Part shown: piece by piece, positions 12,101 through 23,600 of the stretch | How the letters are laid out: each line of letters opens with the position of its first letter | How positions within the stretch are numbered: the stretch's first letter is position 1 | Assembly (NCBI GenBank): GCA_030267565.1 | Contig: BRXU01000013.1 | Span: 1,590,001-1,654,000, forward strand | Direction: 5' to 3' | From: Pleodorina starrii | Lineage: Eukaryota > Chlorophyta > Chlorophyceae > Chlamydomonadales > Volvocaceae | Length of the DNA stretch: 64,000 nt | The notes under the pieces: model-generated | What the model was told of the DNA's origin: nothing | Database searches by the model: none | Seen by the model: only the letters and a program-made list of their open reading frames with translations | Position numbers and translations under genes: made by a program

Positions 12101-14045
12101 GGCCCATAGGCCGACCCATAGGCCGGCCCATAGGCCGACCCATAGGCCGGCCCATAGGCCGACCCGTAGGCCGACCCGTAGGCCGACCCATAGGCCGGCC
12201 CATAGGCCGACCCGTAGGCCGACCCATAGGCCGGCCCGTAGGCCGACCCATAGGCCGACCCGTAGGCCGACCCATAGACCGGCCCATAGGCCGGCCCATA
12301 GGCCGACCCATAGGCCGGCCCATAGGCCGACCCATAGGCCCGCCTATGGGCCGACCCATAGGCCAACCCATAGGCCGACCCATAGGCCGACCCATAGGCC
12401 CGCCTATGGGCCGACCCATAGGCCAACCCATAGGCCGACCCATAGGCCGGCCCATAGGCCGACCCATAGGCCGACCCATAGGCCGACCCGTAGGCCGACC
12501 CATAGACCGGCCCATAGGCCGGCCCATAGGCCGACCCATAGGCCGGCCCATAGGCCGACCCATAGGCCCGCCTATGGGCCGACCCATAGGCCAACCCATA
12601 GGCCGACCCATATGCCGACCCATAGGCCCGCCTATGGGCCGACCCATAGGCCAACCCATAGGCCGACCCATAGGCCGGCCCATAGGCCGGCCCATAGGCC
12701 GGCCGATGGGCCGACCCATAGGCCGACCCGTAGGCCGACCCATAGGCCGACCCATAGGCCGACCCATAGGCCGGCCCATAGGCCGACCCATAGGCCGACC
12801 CATAGGCCGGCCCATAGGCCGACCCATAGGCCGACCCATAGGCCGACCCATAGGCCGACCCATAGGCCGGCCCATAGGCCGACCCATAGGCCGACCCATA
12901 GGCCCGCCTATGGGCCGACCCATAGGCCAACCCATAGGCCGACCCATAGGCCGACCCATAGGCCGACCCATAGGCCCGCCTATGGGCCGACCCATAGGCC
13001 AACCCATAGGCCGACCCATAGGCCGGCCCATAGGCCGGCCCATAGGCCGGCCGATGGGCCGACCCATAGGCCGACCCGTAGGCCGACCCATAGGCCGACC
13101 CATAGGCCGACCCATAGGCCGGCCCATAGGCCGACCCATAGGCCGACCCATAGGCCGGCCCATAGGCCGACCCATAGGCCGACCCATAGGCCGACCCATA
13201 GGCCGGCCCATAGGCCGACCCATAGGCCGACCGATAGGCCGACCCATAGGCCGACCCATAGGCCCGCCTATGGGCCGACCCATAGGCCAACCCATAGGCC
13301 GACCCATAGGCCGGCCCATAGGCCGGCCCATAGGCCGGCCGATGGGCCGACCCATAGGCCGACCCGTAGGCCGACCCATAGGCCGACCCATAGGCCGACC
13401 CATAGGCCGGCCCATAGGCCGACCCATAGGCCGACCCATAGGCCGGCCCATAGGCCGACCCATAGGCCGACCCATAGGCCGACCCATAGGCCGGCCCATA
13501 GGCCGACCCATAGGCCGACCGATAGGCCGACCCATAGGCCGGCCCATAGGCCGACCCATAGGCCGACCGATAGGCCGACCTGTAGACCTGCGCGTCGCTT
13601 TGGGTCTACTAGGGGTTGAGGGCATGGGCGGGTGTACGTGTGGATGCCGGTTCGCTCGTCGCGGTGTGGATGAGAACGCCTTCACGTGCGGGGGAGGAAA
13701 CGGTTTCAAGGTTGGTCGAGCAGTGTGCGTGTGTGTGCGTGTGTGTTTGCGCGTGTGTGTCTTTGTGTTGGTGTCCGACCGCTGTAACGAATGTCACGGA
13801 AGTACTGAACCCATCCGAATTAAACTGAGTTTCTCCGAATCCAACCGAATTGACCGCAGGCTGCCGCGCGCGACGCCGGGCCCGCCATCGTGGCTACCCA
13901 GGTTGTGTCGGATTACCTAACGCCGTACGACGGTGAGCAGCAGTACCTGATGGCAATGAACAAGCCGTACGCGCAGTACACGTACCGTATGTCATTCCGG
14001 CGGCCCGCCAACGCCAACGTCAACGCCGTCATCGCCGCGAGCTAA
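9184..14045 (+). CDS. Thylakoid-lumen protein, DUF6816-like family
   Basis: Probable soluble lumen protein of unknown function found in cyanobacteria and plastids. Exons: 9184..9628, 10167..10362, 10589..10670, 10997..11071, 11402..11494, 13860..14045; 358 residues, all phases agree. The N-terminus is Ser/Arg-rich, like a transit peptide. It is followed by a twin-arginine lumen signal (TRRSAILALAASASVP) and an ASA-type cleavage site before the mature start at SKLPFLDAGWEAL. The conserved body includes FPEEFLGVWDVTSVLSRVE, PLGEDAVPN, VVYDRRFNTASM, RTRVTRRSEDLPQPDRIETS and ASQCFTKYKWR, matching my recollection of the DUF6816 pattern. The family name is from memory and less sure than gene reality. 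The last intron is 2365 nt and is nearly filled by a minisatellite. A TGTAA polyadenylation-type word sits near 14664. Confidence 0.82.
11575..13585. repeat. 2 kb minisatellite, 12-bp unit CCCATAGGCCGA, in an intron
   Basis: About 165 copies of a 12-bp unit fill most of the last intron of the lumen-protein gene. Variants are CCCGTAGGCCGA, CCCATAGGCCGG and CCCATAGACCGG. Because 12 is divisible by 3, every frame stays open and yields spurious long ORFs with four-residue periods (for example PTHR, PIGR, AYGS, GRPM). Seven inverted units (CCCATAGG CCCG CCTATGGG) begin at 12331, 12391, 12559, 12619, 12895, 12967 and 13255; all spacings are multiples of 12. Longer blocks are duplicated, showing higher-order repetition. 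Confidence 0.97.
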
Positions 14046-14460
14046 CGAGGAATGAATCGGTTCTCAGGTGATCTAAAAGTGCTGCTGCTGCTGCTGCTAT
14101 TTCTATTGGGAAAGGGATGCCGCGGAACGGATTTCGGCCGGCGAGTGTACCGTTTCTGTATGTGTGTGTGTTGTGTGCTCAATCAGTCGCTCGGTGGGTC
14201 CGCGGACTTGCCGCGTCTTCTTTCCGCGGGTTGTGGCTGGCTGTGGCTGGCTGGCTACTCGGCTGTGGCTACCGTACTACCGGTATGCTGTGGCTGGCTG
14301 CGGCGATTTGGAGGGGCCTTATCTCGTCCTGCTGCGGCTGCGGCTGTGGGTCGCGACTTTGACTGGCTCGGATGAGTTACCGCTTTATTCGATGCAGAGT
14401 TAGAGGAAAGACACGAAGTTAGAGGGCGTAGAGGCCGGGAAACGGTTGCCGGGATGCTGC

Positions 14461-14853
14461 ATGTATTGGCGCTCCCTAGACGCAACCATTTCCGAGACGC
14501 GGAGGCCCCAGGTGGGATGGGAGATGTTCCCGGATCGGAGCTCATATTTCTGCCGGGTTGGACTTAACGAAAATCGGAGACACATTGCATGCTTTGGAAA
14601 GTATGCACTGTCTGAAAAGTCAATCAAGGCATACATACAAGAAGAGAGCTGCGCCGTAAACCTTGTAAACCATGTAAACCATGCGCCGTACTTTCATCAC
14701 CGAAAAAGTGATGAAAGTACGACATCAGCTCCCCGTAGCATTGTTCCCCGTTGTTTTCTCGCCTTTTCGTGTTTGTTTGGCGGTTTAGCGGTACTTATTG
14801 CGGCCTATATCAACCCGCAGGCAGTCGGCCTCGTTGCTACCTTCTCGTTCTAG
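14461..14853 (+). CDS. Doubtful ORF, 130 residues
   Basis: An ATG-initiated frame without obvious low complexity, reading MYWRSLDATISETRRPQ at the start and ending in a hydrophobic stretch (FLAFSCLFGGLAVLIAAYI) that could be one membrane segment. No family is recognised, no introns are evident, and a 14-bp inverted repeat lies inside it. It may simply be part of the long 3' UTR of the upstream gene. Listed only because it is the least artefactual frame in this interval. Confidence 0.15.
   Translation: MYWRSLDATISETRRPQVGWEMFPDRSSYFCRVGLNENRRHIACFGKYALSEKSIKAYIQEESCAVNLVNHVNHAPYFHHRKSDESTTSAPRSIVPRCFLAFSCLFGGLAVLIAAYINPQAVGLVATFSF
14687..14721. repeat. Perfect inverted repeat, 14-bp stem, 7-nt loop
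   Basis: Left arm CGTACTTTCATCAC (14687-14700), loop CGAAAAA, right arm GTGATGAAAGTACG (14708-14721). It is preceded by a short tandem of TGTAAACCA-like words (about 14662-14682), which include TGTAA polyadenylation-type signals. It could be a 3'-end hairpin of the lumen-protein transcript or a remnant of a small inverted-repeat element. Confidence 0.7.
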
Positions 14854-16026
14854 TACGCGGTTTCGTCCTCACGGAAAATGAGCACACGGAAAATAGAATG
14901 ACCAGGTCATATTCTAGGAATTCCTTCTTTCGGGCAAGCTTTTAGCGAGGCGCCAGGTTGAGTGGATGGACGGACAGAGACGGTTCCTCGATGGCCCACA
15001 CCTGAACCAACCGAACAAAGCAGCCACCACCGTCCGTCATTACTTGGTTAATCGGTACTCCGCTACGAGGGCTCCTCCCGTTTTTGGACTCCGCATACTC
15101 CGGGCGCGAAAGCATGTCTATTCGTTGGTTGTTTCTCTCTGACATTTGCATGCAGGAAAGGTTTGATCGATCGCGGCAAGCAGGGCCGGGAGCAGGGCAG
15201 GACAATCGGGGGGGGGGGGAAGAGCAGGTGGGTGGTGGCGGGAGTAGGAACGGAGAAGAGACTTTGGCTTGCGAGGGCGGAGCACGGTTGGTGCGGAAGG
15301 AGTGGGGTTGCGGGGCCTCACTGCGCTGTTGCGATGTGGGTGCGTGCCTGTGTAGGTGCGGATTGCGGAGGTGATCGCGAGTATGTCTGTCTCTGGTCGG
15401 CGGGCCAAGGCGGGGCTTCGGGGCGGGGCTAAGCCGGAGAGGTTGAGGGAGGATGGCTCGGAGGGGGTGGGGGCCGGCGCGGGGGCCGCAGGCGGGCGCG
15501 GCGGCAGCTGCAGGCATTGAGCGCGAAGGCGCGCGAAGGAGCGAGCGCGAAGGAGTGAGCGCGAAGGTTTTATTTGCATGTTTTGTACGGCACGGCACGG
15601 CTGCCGTATGTGTCAGTCGCAGAATGGGACATGCAAGAAGGTGCCAGTAGCGCAGTAGCCTGGAGCGAGAGATTGAAGCCAGAGTCACGAGTGGACGGAG
15701 TGGTTGCATTGTTACTGCAGCGCGTATTCCGGGGGGAATACGAACGCGGCAAGTCGTCGCTAAGACTTAGTTCGGTCGGGTCACACTCCCCTCCTTTTCA
15801 ACCCCGGGGGCACTACTTCCGTTCGGCACATGGTCCTTTACCTGCTGCGGCCGCCATCTGCCACCACCATCATCACCCTCTGCCGCCTCAAGACTGCGCT
15901 CGAAAGGTAATTTTATTTTCTAATCACCATCAGTCATACCACGTAGATCACAGGGAAACGACGATATCGCATACCGCAAATCACGAAAGGAAAACGGAAG
16001 TCAGACATTAGAATAAAAAAGAAACT

Positions 16027-16052
16027 CTGTCAATACATGTCCGTATTGACAG
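16027..16052. repeat. Perfect inverted repeat, 10-bp stem, 6-nt loop
   Basis: Left arm CTGTCAATAC, loop ATGTCC, right arm GTATTGACAG. It lies in an AT-rich patch. Function unknown. Confidence 0.65.
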
Positions 16053-16684
16053 GATTGTTAACGTGAAGGCCACCTTGTCCCACTCACCAGTGTGCACACA
16101 GCCTGTGTGTGGGGGGGGAGTGTCAGCAACCGATACCCTCCCCCTCTGCCCCAGGCACTCTCATCCCCCAAACAGGCCATCGCCAGTAATGCCTACTATC
16201 GCGCACGATACGTCCACCATACTACGCCCAGATCTGTACACCAGTCATCAGCATTTATGTACATCAAACATCATATACGGGAACTGCAAAATGGGCACGA
16301 AAAGTGAGGCCTGCGGCGCGTGATCGGATCCCGGAGCAGATGGCGCCCAGCGATCGACCCACCCAACGCTGATCCGATCCGTCACTACGAACAGGAGTTA
16401 GTACTTAACAAAGAAAAACGCTGCGCCGCAGACACATTGGTATACCCCTCCAAACCCCGCCCAGCACCGCAGCAGGCATCAAAACGCGACACTGCCTCTC
16501 CCTCACCCTGTAGGTTACCATCAGGAAGGAAAGCCGGTCTAAAACCCTTTATTACCCCACCATGCCCCCCTCTATACGGCGAGAGCAGAGCTATGATCTC
16601 CTGTAACTAGTCGGCAGCTGCCCGGGGGAGGCAGCAGCTGCCAGTCGTCCGGACTGCCGGGCAGTCCGCACTGCTGCAGCATCC

Positions 16685-18291
16685 TCAGTGCACGTACTTG
16701 ACGCCCCGGTTGTCGGCTGGGCTCCTGTAAAAAGGGGGCAGGCAGGGGTTGAGGTGGTCATTTCCTACAAAAGCGGCGAGGAGCGCATGCACGATGCAGA
16801 TTTGCAATGTGGGGTGCCCCAACACACACGGCCATGTCAGCAGGTGCGCAGATAAGTCAGGCCTCATGCGGAACGGGCCGCCGGCGATGGCGCAGCGCGG
16901 CGCGGCGAGTCGGCGAGTCGTCGGCGGGTCGCGGTCCCCACCTGTCGCACAGCCCCGCCAGCCCTCCCGCGCGCATCTTGTCCACATTGGTGGGGCCGCC
17001 GTTCTTGTGGACGCCCGTGTAGAGGCTCTTGTCGTCGTGGAACTGCGGTTGACGCGGATGACGCCAGGGGGGGCAGAGGGGCAGAGGGGCAGCGGCAGGG
17101 GCAGACGGCAGGGGAAGGGGTCAACAGGGCAAAGCTGGACGACCGTGACGGCGACATTGCGGTGAGAGCACCGCATGAGACCATTTTTAACCACTTTGGT
17201 ATAGTTCACGACAAGACGGCCGCAAAGGCCGCGAGTCAGGTCAGGGCCGCGGAGAGGTCGGACAGCAGAGGCTGGGTACGCGCGCATGGGCTTCAGGGGC
17301 ACAGAGCTGCTCGTTGCTGCCACACACACACATCGCTGCCCCGGCCCACATGTGGTTGCATAGTCCCTACCTTGACGGCGGCAGCTTGTGTGGCGTTGCT
17401 CTGGGGGCTCGCGGCCGCAATCTTCTGCTCCAGCTCAGCGCGACGAACGCCCTTCTTCTGGGCGAAATGGTCGAGAGCGGCGCAGAACTGCCCGCAGGAA
17501 CGGTGGGGAAGGGAGGAGGAGTGTATGTCGGCGGTTGAAGGCAGCGTCCAGAGTTATGGGCAACGCAGAAGATGCGCGGGAGGCAGAGCGTCAAGGAGCC
17601 TAGAGTGGTTTTTAGTATTACAAATTGCGTGGCTCACCATCGCGGCTGGGGCAAAAATTGGGCGCCAGCAGGCGCACGGAGGGGTACTGAGGGACCCGAC
17701 TGCCGTTCGCGGCTTACCTGAACGAAGTTAATTGTCCGGTCGGTCTTGGCCTTGACCTATTGTGGAAAATTACGCGGGAGTGTCCAATCTCAGAGTTGAA
17801 TCAGGGAACTAACGCAAGGTTTTGAGGCAAGTCGGCGACTGGGCGCATTCGCGAGGCGCTCCCTGTGCTCCAGCGCACTTCCGGTAAACTGACGCTCCCG
17901 CCTCCCTTGGCGCTGCCAGGCCCTCCACACTCCAACGCACCTTCATGAAGGTGATATCCACCTCAGTACTTGTCATGCATTTCGCATCCATGATCTTCGA
18001 GTCCTTGATGCATTTGCTGCGGCAAGGCGGACAAGGGTTTTCAACATTCTGGTCCCGATGCCACAACCTTTGCCGCCTTAGAGGAGGGCAGCTACCTGAA
18101 GTTCTTGTTGTCCATATCCACCTTGATCTGCATAGGCGGTGGGAAGGCGAAATAAGAACACGAAGTAAGGCGAGGCATGCGGGCAAGCCCAAACGTGGGC
18201 GTCAGCGAGATCAGGTCACTACCGCACCCACCTCTTGCCCCTTTCCATACGAGGCAAAGGCAGTAAATGCCTGCCTGAGGGCGTCCGACAT
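16685..18291 (-). CDS. p25-alpha (TPPP-like) family protein
   Basis: Small p25-alpha protein; animal members (TPPP) bind and bundle microtubules, and short single-domain members occur in many ciliated protists and algae. Exons: complement(16685..16724, 16942..17042, 17371..17487, 17718..17756, 17941..18016, 18096..18127, 18232..18291), 154 residues, all GT-AG with matching phases. It begins MSDALRQAFTAFASYGKG, then the family core NKNFSKCIKDSKIMD, TEVDITFMKVKAKTDRTINF and FAQKKGVRRAELEQKI. The conserved end includes DKSLYTGVHKNGGP, MRAGGLAGLCDR and SPADNRGVKYVH. Three exons are under 41 nt (32, 39 and 40 nt). The lack of an N-terminal extension marks a short-type member. A cilium or microtubule role is inference from the family. 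Confidence 0.92.
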
Positions 18292-19418
18292 CTTCGGCGC
18301 AGGTGGAGACAATTGAATTGAGGAAGTAGGTACCTTCGTGAGGCGCAACGAACCTGATGCTTGAGCAATTGTATAATACTTGGTGAAGGAGACAGCTTTA
18401 GATAGCAACACGGGCTGTGGTGAGGGGCTGAAATAACCTGCCGGCGGAGTACGGCACAGCGGTTGGCGGAACACGGCCGGAAGCCGGAGTGCACCCGAGC
18501 AATGTAATTGCATGAAGTTAAGGTTTAACGTCTTGGAGCTTTAGCAGGCAAAAACCGGGGCATGCCTAAGCTCCGGCAAGGCTACAAGCACAACACCGAA
18601 TGTCAATAGCTGTGCGTTGTTCTGCGTTCGTGGTAACATATTGATGATCAATCTGGTTTATTCGGATGAAGGCTTTTGCAGTCAACACAATTTGATGACA
18701 AAGCACAAAGCAGGCCTTCGCTTGCAGTCAACACATTTTGATGACAAAGCAGGCCTGTGCTTTCCATTTCGCATGGCCACGCTGTTTCCAGTCATGAGTA
18801 TCATGGAAGACACCGTTAAACTGCCTATCACAGCAGAATGAGTTCGCCCCTTTACGCAAAGAACCGCTGTGAGCCGCTCAGCTTCCTCCTGCCTGCAACA
18901 AACCAGATTGTTCGCCTTCCGCTCTGTTCGCCTTGCATTCCCAGCAAACACCACACGCTTCCGCTCGTCCAAACGTTACGAAGCAATAGCAGCAACACTG
19001 CACGCCCATCCCGCATCAAGTACACTTCCCGCCAACACAACTCTCACAACTGCACACTTTTTTACGCAGCCACAGCCTGTATAAATCCCCGACTGCTGCC
19101 AAACCGCGAGGCATATACGCCGCGACGACGACGATGCACCGCCGGCGGCCTCCCCCCGGACACGGCACTGCCCCCTTCTGAGCGAGCCTCTGGACGCCAG
19201 CGTCTGGAGCCCACTGAACCAACACACAGCGCGCCCTCCCTAAACCCGAAGGTCAATGACAAGGGCCGCAGAACAACCCCTCATCCGCAAACAGCCACCA
19301 TTCGCCCTCAACCAGCCCCTCTGGCCAAAGTCGCCAAAACCTGCCCCACCTTCTCCGCCCCCCGGTCCCCGCCCAGTCCACCTTCCTCCCCGGCTCGCCC
19401 GCTCCTAGGCCACAGCTC
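18292..19418. other. Intergenic region between two minus-strand genes
   Basis: This contains the upstream region of the p25-alpha gene and the presumed 3' UTR of the RIF1-like gene. A 35-41 bp direct duplication lies at 18676-18756. Open frames here on the plus strand overlap the antisense of low-complexity coding sequence and were not accepted. No TATA box or TGTAA-type signal in the expected orientation was found. The C-terminal exon of the RIF1-like gene may in fact be spliced into this interval. Confidence 0.4.
18676..18756. repeat. Direct duplication, two copies of 35-41 bp
   Basis: Copy one 18676-18716 and copy two 18722-18756 share TTGCAGTCAACACA, TTTGATGACAAAGCA and AGGCCT. Copy one has a 6-bp insertion and there is a single A/T difference. 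The copies are 5 bp apart, so this is probably a recent tandem duplication. Confidence 0.8.
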
Positions 19419-20607
19419 TCATCCGCCCCCCAGCTGCCCCGCCGGCGGCGGCGGCGGCAGCGCCGCCGCCGCCGCTGCCGGCCCCGCCGCCGCCGCGGGA
19501 TCCCCATTCGCGCCCTGCAGGCGCCTACCCACCATGGCCGCAGATACACTCATGTGGATGTCCCCCAGTACCCTGCTCGCCTCCCACAACTCCTCCGGAC
19601 TCAGGCCCTCCGCGCTCCACAAAGCGCCCAAACGTCGCAGGACCGCCAAACCTTCCACCGACCCCACAGGCCCCACCGCCCCCATCGCCCCCACCGGCCC
19701 CGCCCTCGCCCCGGTAATCGCCAGCCCCCAGGGCCTCGCGCCCCCGCCCCCGCCCGCGCACGGTCCAGCGGCTCGCGGTGCCAACGCCCCGCAATTAACC
19801 CCGCCGTCGCCGTCGCCCGGCGCCTGCACTAGCGGCGGCCGCTCCGCATCCTCCGTCCCTTGCATCGCACCGCCGCCGCCACCGCGGCCGCCACCGTTCT
19901 CACCGTCGATATCAGGCGCGTTGTTGGCTGCAGCGGCGGAAGCAGCAGCGTCGGGCGCATCGTGGGCCACCGCCACCCGGGCTCGCTGCCGCAGCCCCTG
20001 CTCCTGCCCCAGCCCCAGCCCCAGCCCCGGCCCGGACTGCTGCCGGTCTTTCCGCGGCTCGGATGTGCCGTCCGGTGCAGTCGGTTCCCCGGGGTCGCCA
20101 CCCGCCGGGGGGCCACTGGCAGCAGCAGCAGCAGCAGCCGCATCGGAGACTGAGTTCACACCGCTGTTCGCGCCGCCTGATCGTAACCCCACTGCATCGC
20201 CTTCGCCTTCGCCGGGGCCGGGGCCGGCCGGTATCGGCTCCCGGCCGGCTCGACGACCGACTCGGCCGCCGCGCGGCGCCGCTGGAGGCTGGCGGCAGGT
20301 GCCCGAGGGTGCTGGCTCCAACGAGCGTGAGCCACCCATCCCATTACTCCGTGTCGCATCGCCGCCGCCGGCGTGTCCGGTGCAGACCTGTCCGGAGCCG
20401 GTGTCGCCGCCGCCGCCACCAGGGGCCGCTGCGCTTCTGCCGCCGGGCACAAGCAACCCGGGTAGCGTGGCTGCTGCTGCTGCTGCTGCGGCTGCTGCCT
20501 GGGATGCTGCCGCTGCCGCTGCACCTCCAGGGAGCACCTGGTCGGCGCTTACAGCCCCCGCCTGAACCCGCTGGCGCTTCCGCCGGGGGCCACCCTCCTC
20601 CTCCTGT

Positions 20608-20642
<35 letters not shown>

Positions 20643-23600
20643 CTGCTGCTGGGTGGAATCCACCATAAGCTCGTCCACACCATCGACCGCCTCGGCGACC
20701 GCCGGCTTTGCCGCCGCCGCCGCCGCGGATGGCGGCGGTGTCGTCGCCGTCGCCGCCGCCGCGGCCGATGTTCTGCGCGATGCCGGCAGCGGAGAGGCGG
20801 CGGCGGCCCTCCTCCTGCCGCTGCTGCCACACGGAGGCCCAGGTGCCCGGGTCTGTGCGTGGGGCTGCCCACGGGCCGGCACGGGGCCCCAACCGCCGCC
20901 ACCGCTGCCGAACTCGTCGCCATCCGCCACGTCCAGCTGGGAAGCGCCATCCACCAGCGGCACCTCATCCGTCGGCACCGTCGGCACCGTCAGCGCCGGC
21001 GCCGACTTTGTACCCGTCGTTATAGCAGCATTAGCACCAGCGGCAGCGGCAGCACCAGCACCAGCGGCGGCATCAGCACCAGCGGCAGCGGCAGCACCAG
21101 CGGCAGCGCCGGCACCAGCGGCAGCGGCAGCACCAGCGGCAGCACCAGCGGCAGCGGCAGCACCAGCGGCAGCACCAGCGGCAGCACCAGCAGCGCCAGC
21201 TTCAGTCAGCCCCGCTGCTTCAACCGCTGAGCCCAGAGTTCGCCGCGGCCGCTTCCGCGAGCCCTCGCCCTCGCCCTCGCAGTGTGGTTGGTGCTGGTGC
21301 TGGTGCTGGTGTTGGTGCTGGTGCTGGTGTTGGTGTTGCTGGGGGAGGTCCTTCGGGGAGTGGTGGTGGTGGTGGGGGTCAGGGTGTGCGTTGGGGTCCA
21401 AGGAATCCGGAATCACCTCCATCATCTCCCCCTCCGGGGCCCCCCTCTCCGTCTCCGCACCGTCCTCGCTGTCCGAATCCTGGTCCAGCTCGATGACCTC
21501 GACGTCCTTCCGAACGCCGACGCCCGCCTGGGCTGGATGTGGTTGTGGCCTCCGCTGAACCGCTTTACAGTGGACCGATTGCGGGTGCCGCTGCGTTGGC
21601 GGCGGAGGCGGCGGCGGCGGCCGCTGACGCGGAGTCGGCACCGCCGGCGCGCGAGCTGCTTCCGGTACAAGCGGCGTCGGATGTTCCAAGAGCGCCTCGG
21701 GCGCGGGCGAGGGCTGCTGCCGCTGCGTCGGCGGCACCAACCGCTCGTCGGGTGCCGGCGACTGCGGTGGAGGCGGCGGCGGCGGCCGCCGCTGCGACGG
21801 CGGCGGCGGTACCAGGAGCCTTGGGTCGGGCCGTGGCGACGGCGGCGGTACCAGGAGCCTTGGGTCAGGCTGTGGCGACGGCGGCGGTACCAGGAGCCTT
21901 GGGTCGGGCTGTGGCGACGGCGGCGGCGTCTCGTCCTCTACCGCCTCAGCAAGTTCTATCGCTGCGGCGGCGGCTGCGCTGGCGGCGGCGCAAGCACCGT
22001 CACCGGGTCGGTTTTGACCAGGCAACAGCGCCGTCGCCGGCGGCAGCGGCACCGGCAGCGGCAGCGGCGGCGTTCGCCTCTCTGAGGAGTGAGCTCCGAA
22101 ACCCAACGGCGGGGCCCCGACGACCTCCCACGGGTGGCGTGCCAGTCCCTCGCCACCGCCGCCGCCGCCAGTGTCGCCGGCGCCGCCGCCACCGCCGCCG
22201 CTCTCATCATCCGAGCCACTGCAGTCCTGGCTCTCGCTGCCCATTCCAATCAGACCCACGGGTCCCGACTGAGACCCGTCCAGAGCCGTGTAGGTGTTGA
22301 CGCCAGTGCAGCGGCGGCGGCGCTTCGCGCCGCCGCGGCGCGCCGCGGCGGCGGCGGCGCCGCCGCCGGCCGGGGACGGCGCCGGCAGGATGCGCACGTA
22401 CTCTGTTTGCGAGTCCAGGAACGAGCGCTTAGCGCTGCGGCGGCCTGCGCCGGCGGCGGCGCCCTTGATCGGCGCCGTGCCGTTGGGCGGAGTTGCACCT
22501 GCCGCCTGGCCCGGCGGATTCGTCGCCTGGTCGACCGGCCTCGACCACGTGCCGCCTGGGGTTGCCGGCAGGCCCGATTGCCGCGGCGCCGGCGGCGCCG
22601 CCGCTGCCGCAGGCTGATTGGGTTGGTGCAAATGAGCCCGGTTCGGCGGCGGCGGCGGCGCCGCCGCTCGCTTCTGGATCTGGATCTGGCTGTCAGGTAG
22701 CAAGAAACCCCCGTCCCACGCGAGCTCGTCCACTGCGAATTGTACAGCCTGCGGCAGCGCCAGCGGCGCCAGACCGCCGCCGCCATGCACTGCCGCCGCG
22801 CCAGCGGCGGCGGCGGTAGCCGCCGCCGCCGCCGCCGGCGCTGGCGCCCCAGCCGCGCAGCCCAGCAGCAGCTGCTGCAGCCCGCTTGCCGCCGCCGCCG
22901 CCACTGTACCAGCCCCCGTAATGCCGTACGCTGCCTGCGCGATGGACCCCTGCTGCTGCCGCAGCTGCAGGCCTCGCAAGTGTTCCGCCACTCGGCCGTG
23001 CAGACGCGGCATGCGACCCGCCATCAGCGACTCAAGCGCCATGGCCGCGGCCTGAGACAGCACGCCAGCCTCACCCTGCGCCGCCGCCGCCGCCGAGGAA
23101 GACGCCGCGGCAGCCACCGCTGCGGCAGCAGCCCCACCGTTCTCCAGGGAGGGCTGTGCCGCCCTGCCGACCGCTCTGTGGGTGTGAGGCGTGGAGGCGG
23201 GGACGAGGGGCATAAGGCCCTGGGAGTCAGGAAGGATGTGTGTGTAGATGTGTGTGTAGTTGTTACGGTGAGGGGCACGCACACGCACCTGAGGCACACC
23301 GCCAGCAGCGGCGCCAGTCCGTCCAGCTGAGCCGTCACATCACAGCCACGCAGCCGCAGCTGACACAGCAGCCCCAGCGCCGCCGTCACCGCTGTTGCCA
23401 CGTGCACCTCGCCCAACTGCTGCTCTTCGCCACCAGCCGCGGAAGCGCCGGCGTCGGCGGCGGCGCCGCCGCCGCCGCGCTGGCGCAGCAGCGCCTGCGG
23501 CAGCAGATCCTGCGCCACCGCCAGCAGCGGCGGCTGCAGCGCCTGCAACGCCGCGTCGGCGGCGGCGATGGCGGCGGAGGCGTCCGCCGACGCCGGTGCC

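Larger units (their letters stand above)
14046..16684. other. Intergenic region without a recognised gene
   Basis: This interval lies between the lumen protein (plus, ends 14045) and the p25-alpha gene (minus, ends 16685), so it should hold two 3' UTRs. Composition is mixed, with AT-richer patches around 14560-14700, 14860-14940 and 15900-16060. It has two clear hairpins and one weak ORF, listed separately. No domain, tRNA or transposon protein was recognised on either strand. Confidence 0.5.

Noticed and set aside
11575..13585. CRISPR-like array
   Set aside because: Units are contiguous 12-mers without spacers, in a eukaryotic intron.
11347..13920. Very long ORFs on both strands (500-750 residues) with four-residue periods such as PTHR, PIGR, AYGS, GRPM
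   Set aside because: They are read-through of the 12-bp intronic minisatellite; a period divisible by three keeps all frames open, and real exons of the lumen-protein gene bracket it.
14942..15709. Arg/Pro/Ser-rich minus-strand ORF of 255 residues
   Set aside because: Composition matches antisense GC-rich noncoding sequence, there is no family signal and no ATG context worth reporting.
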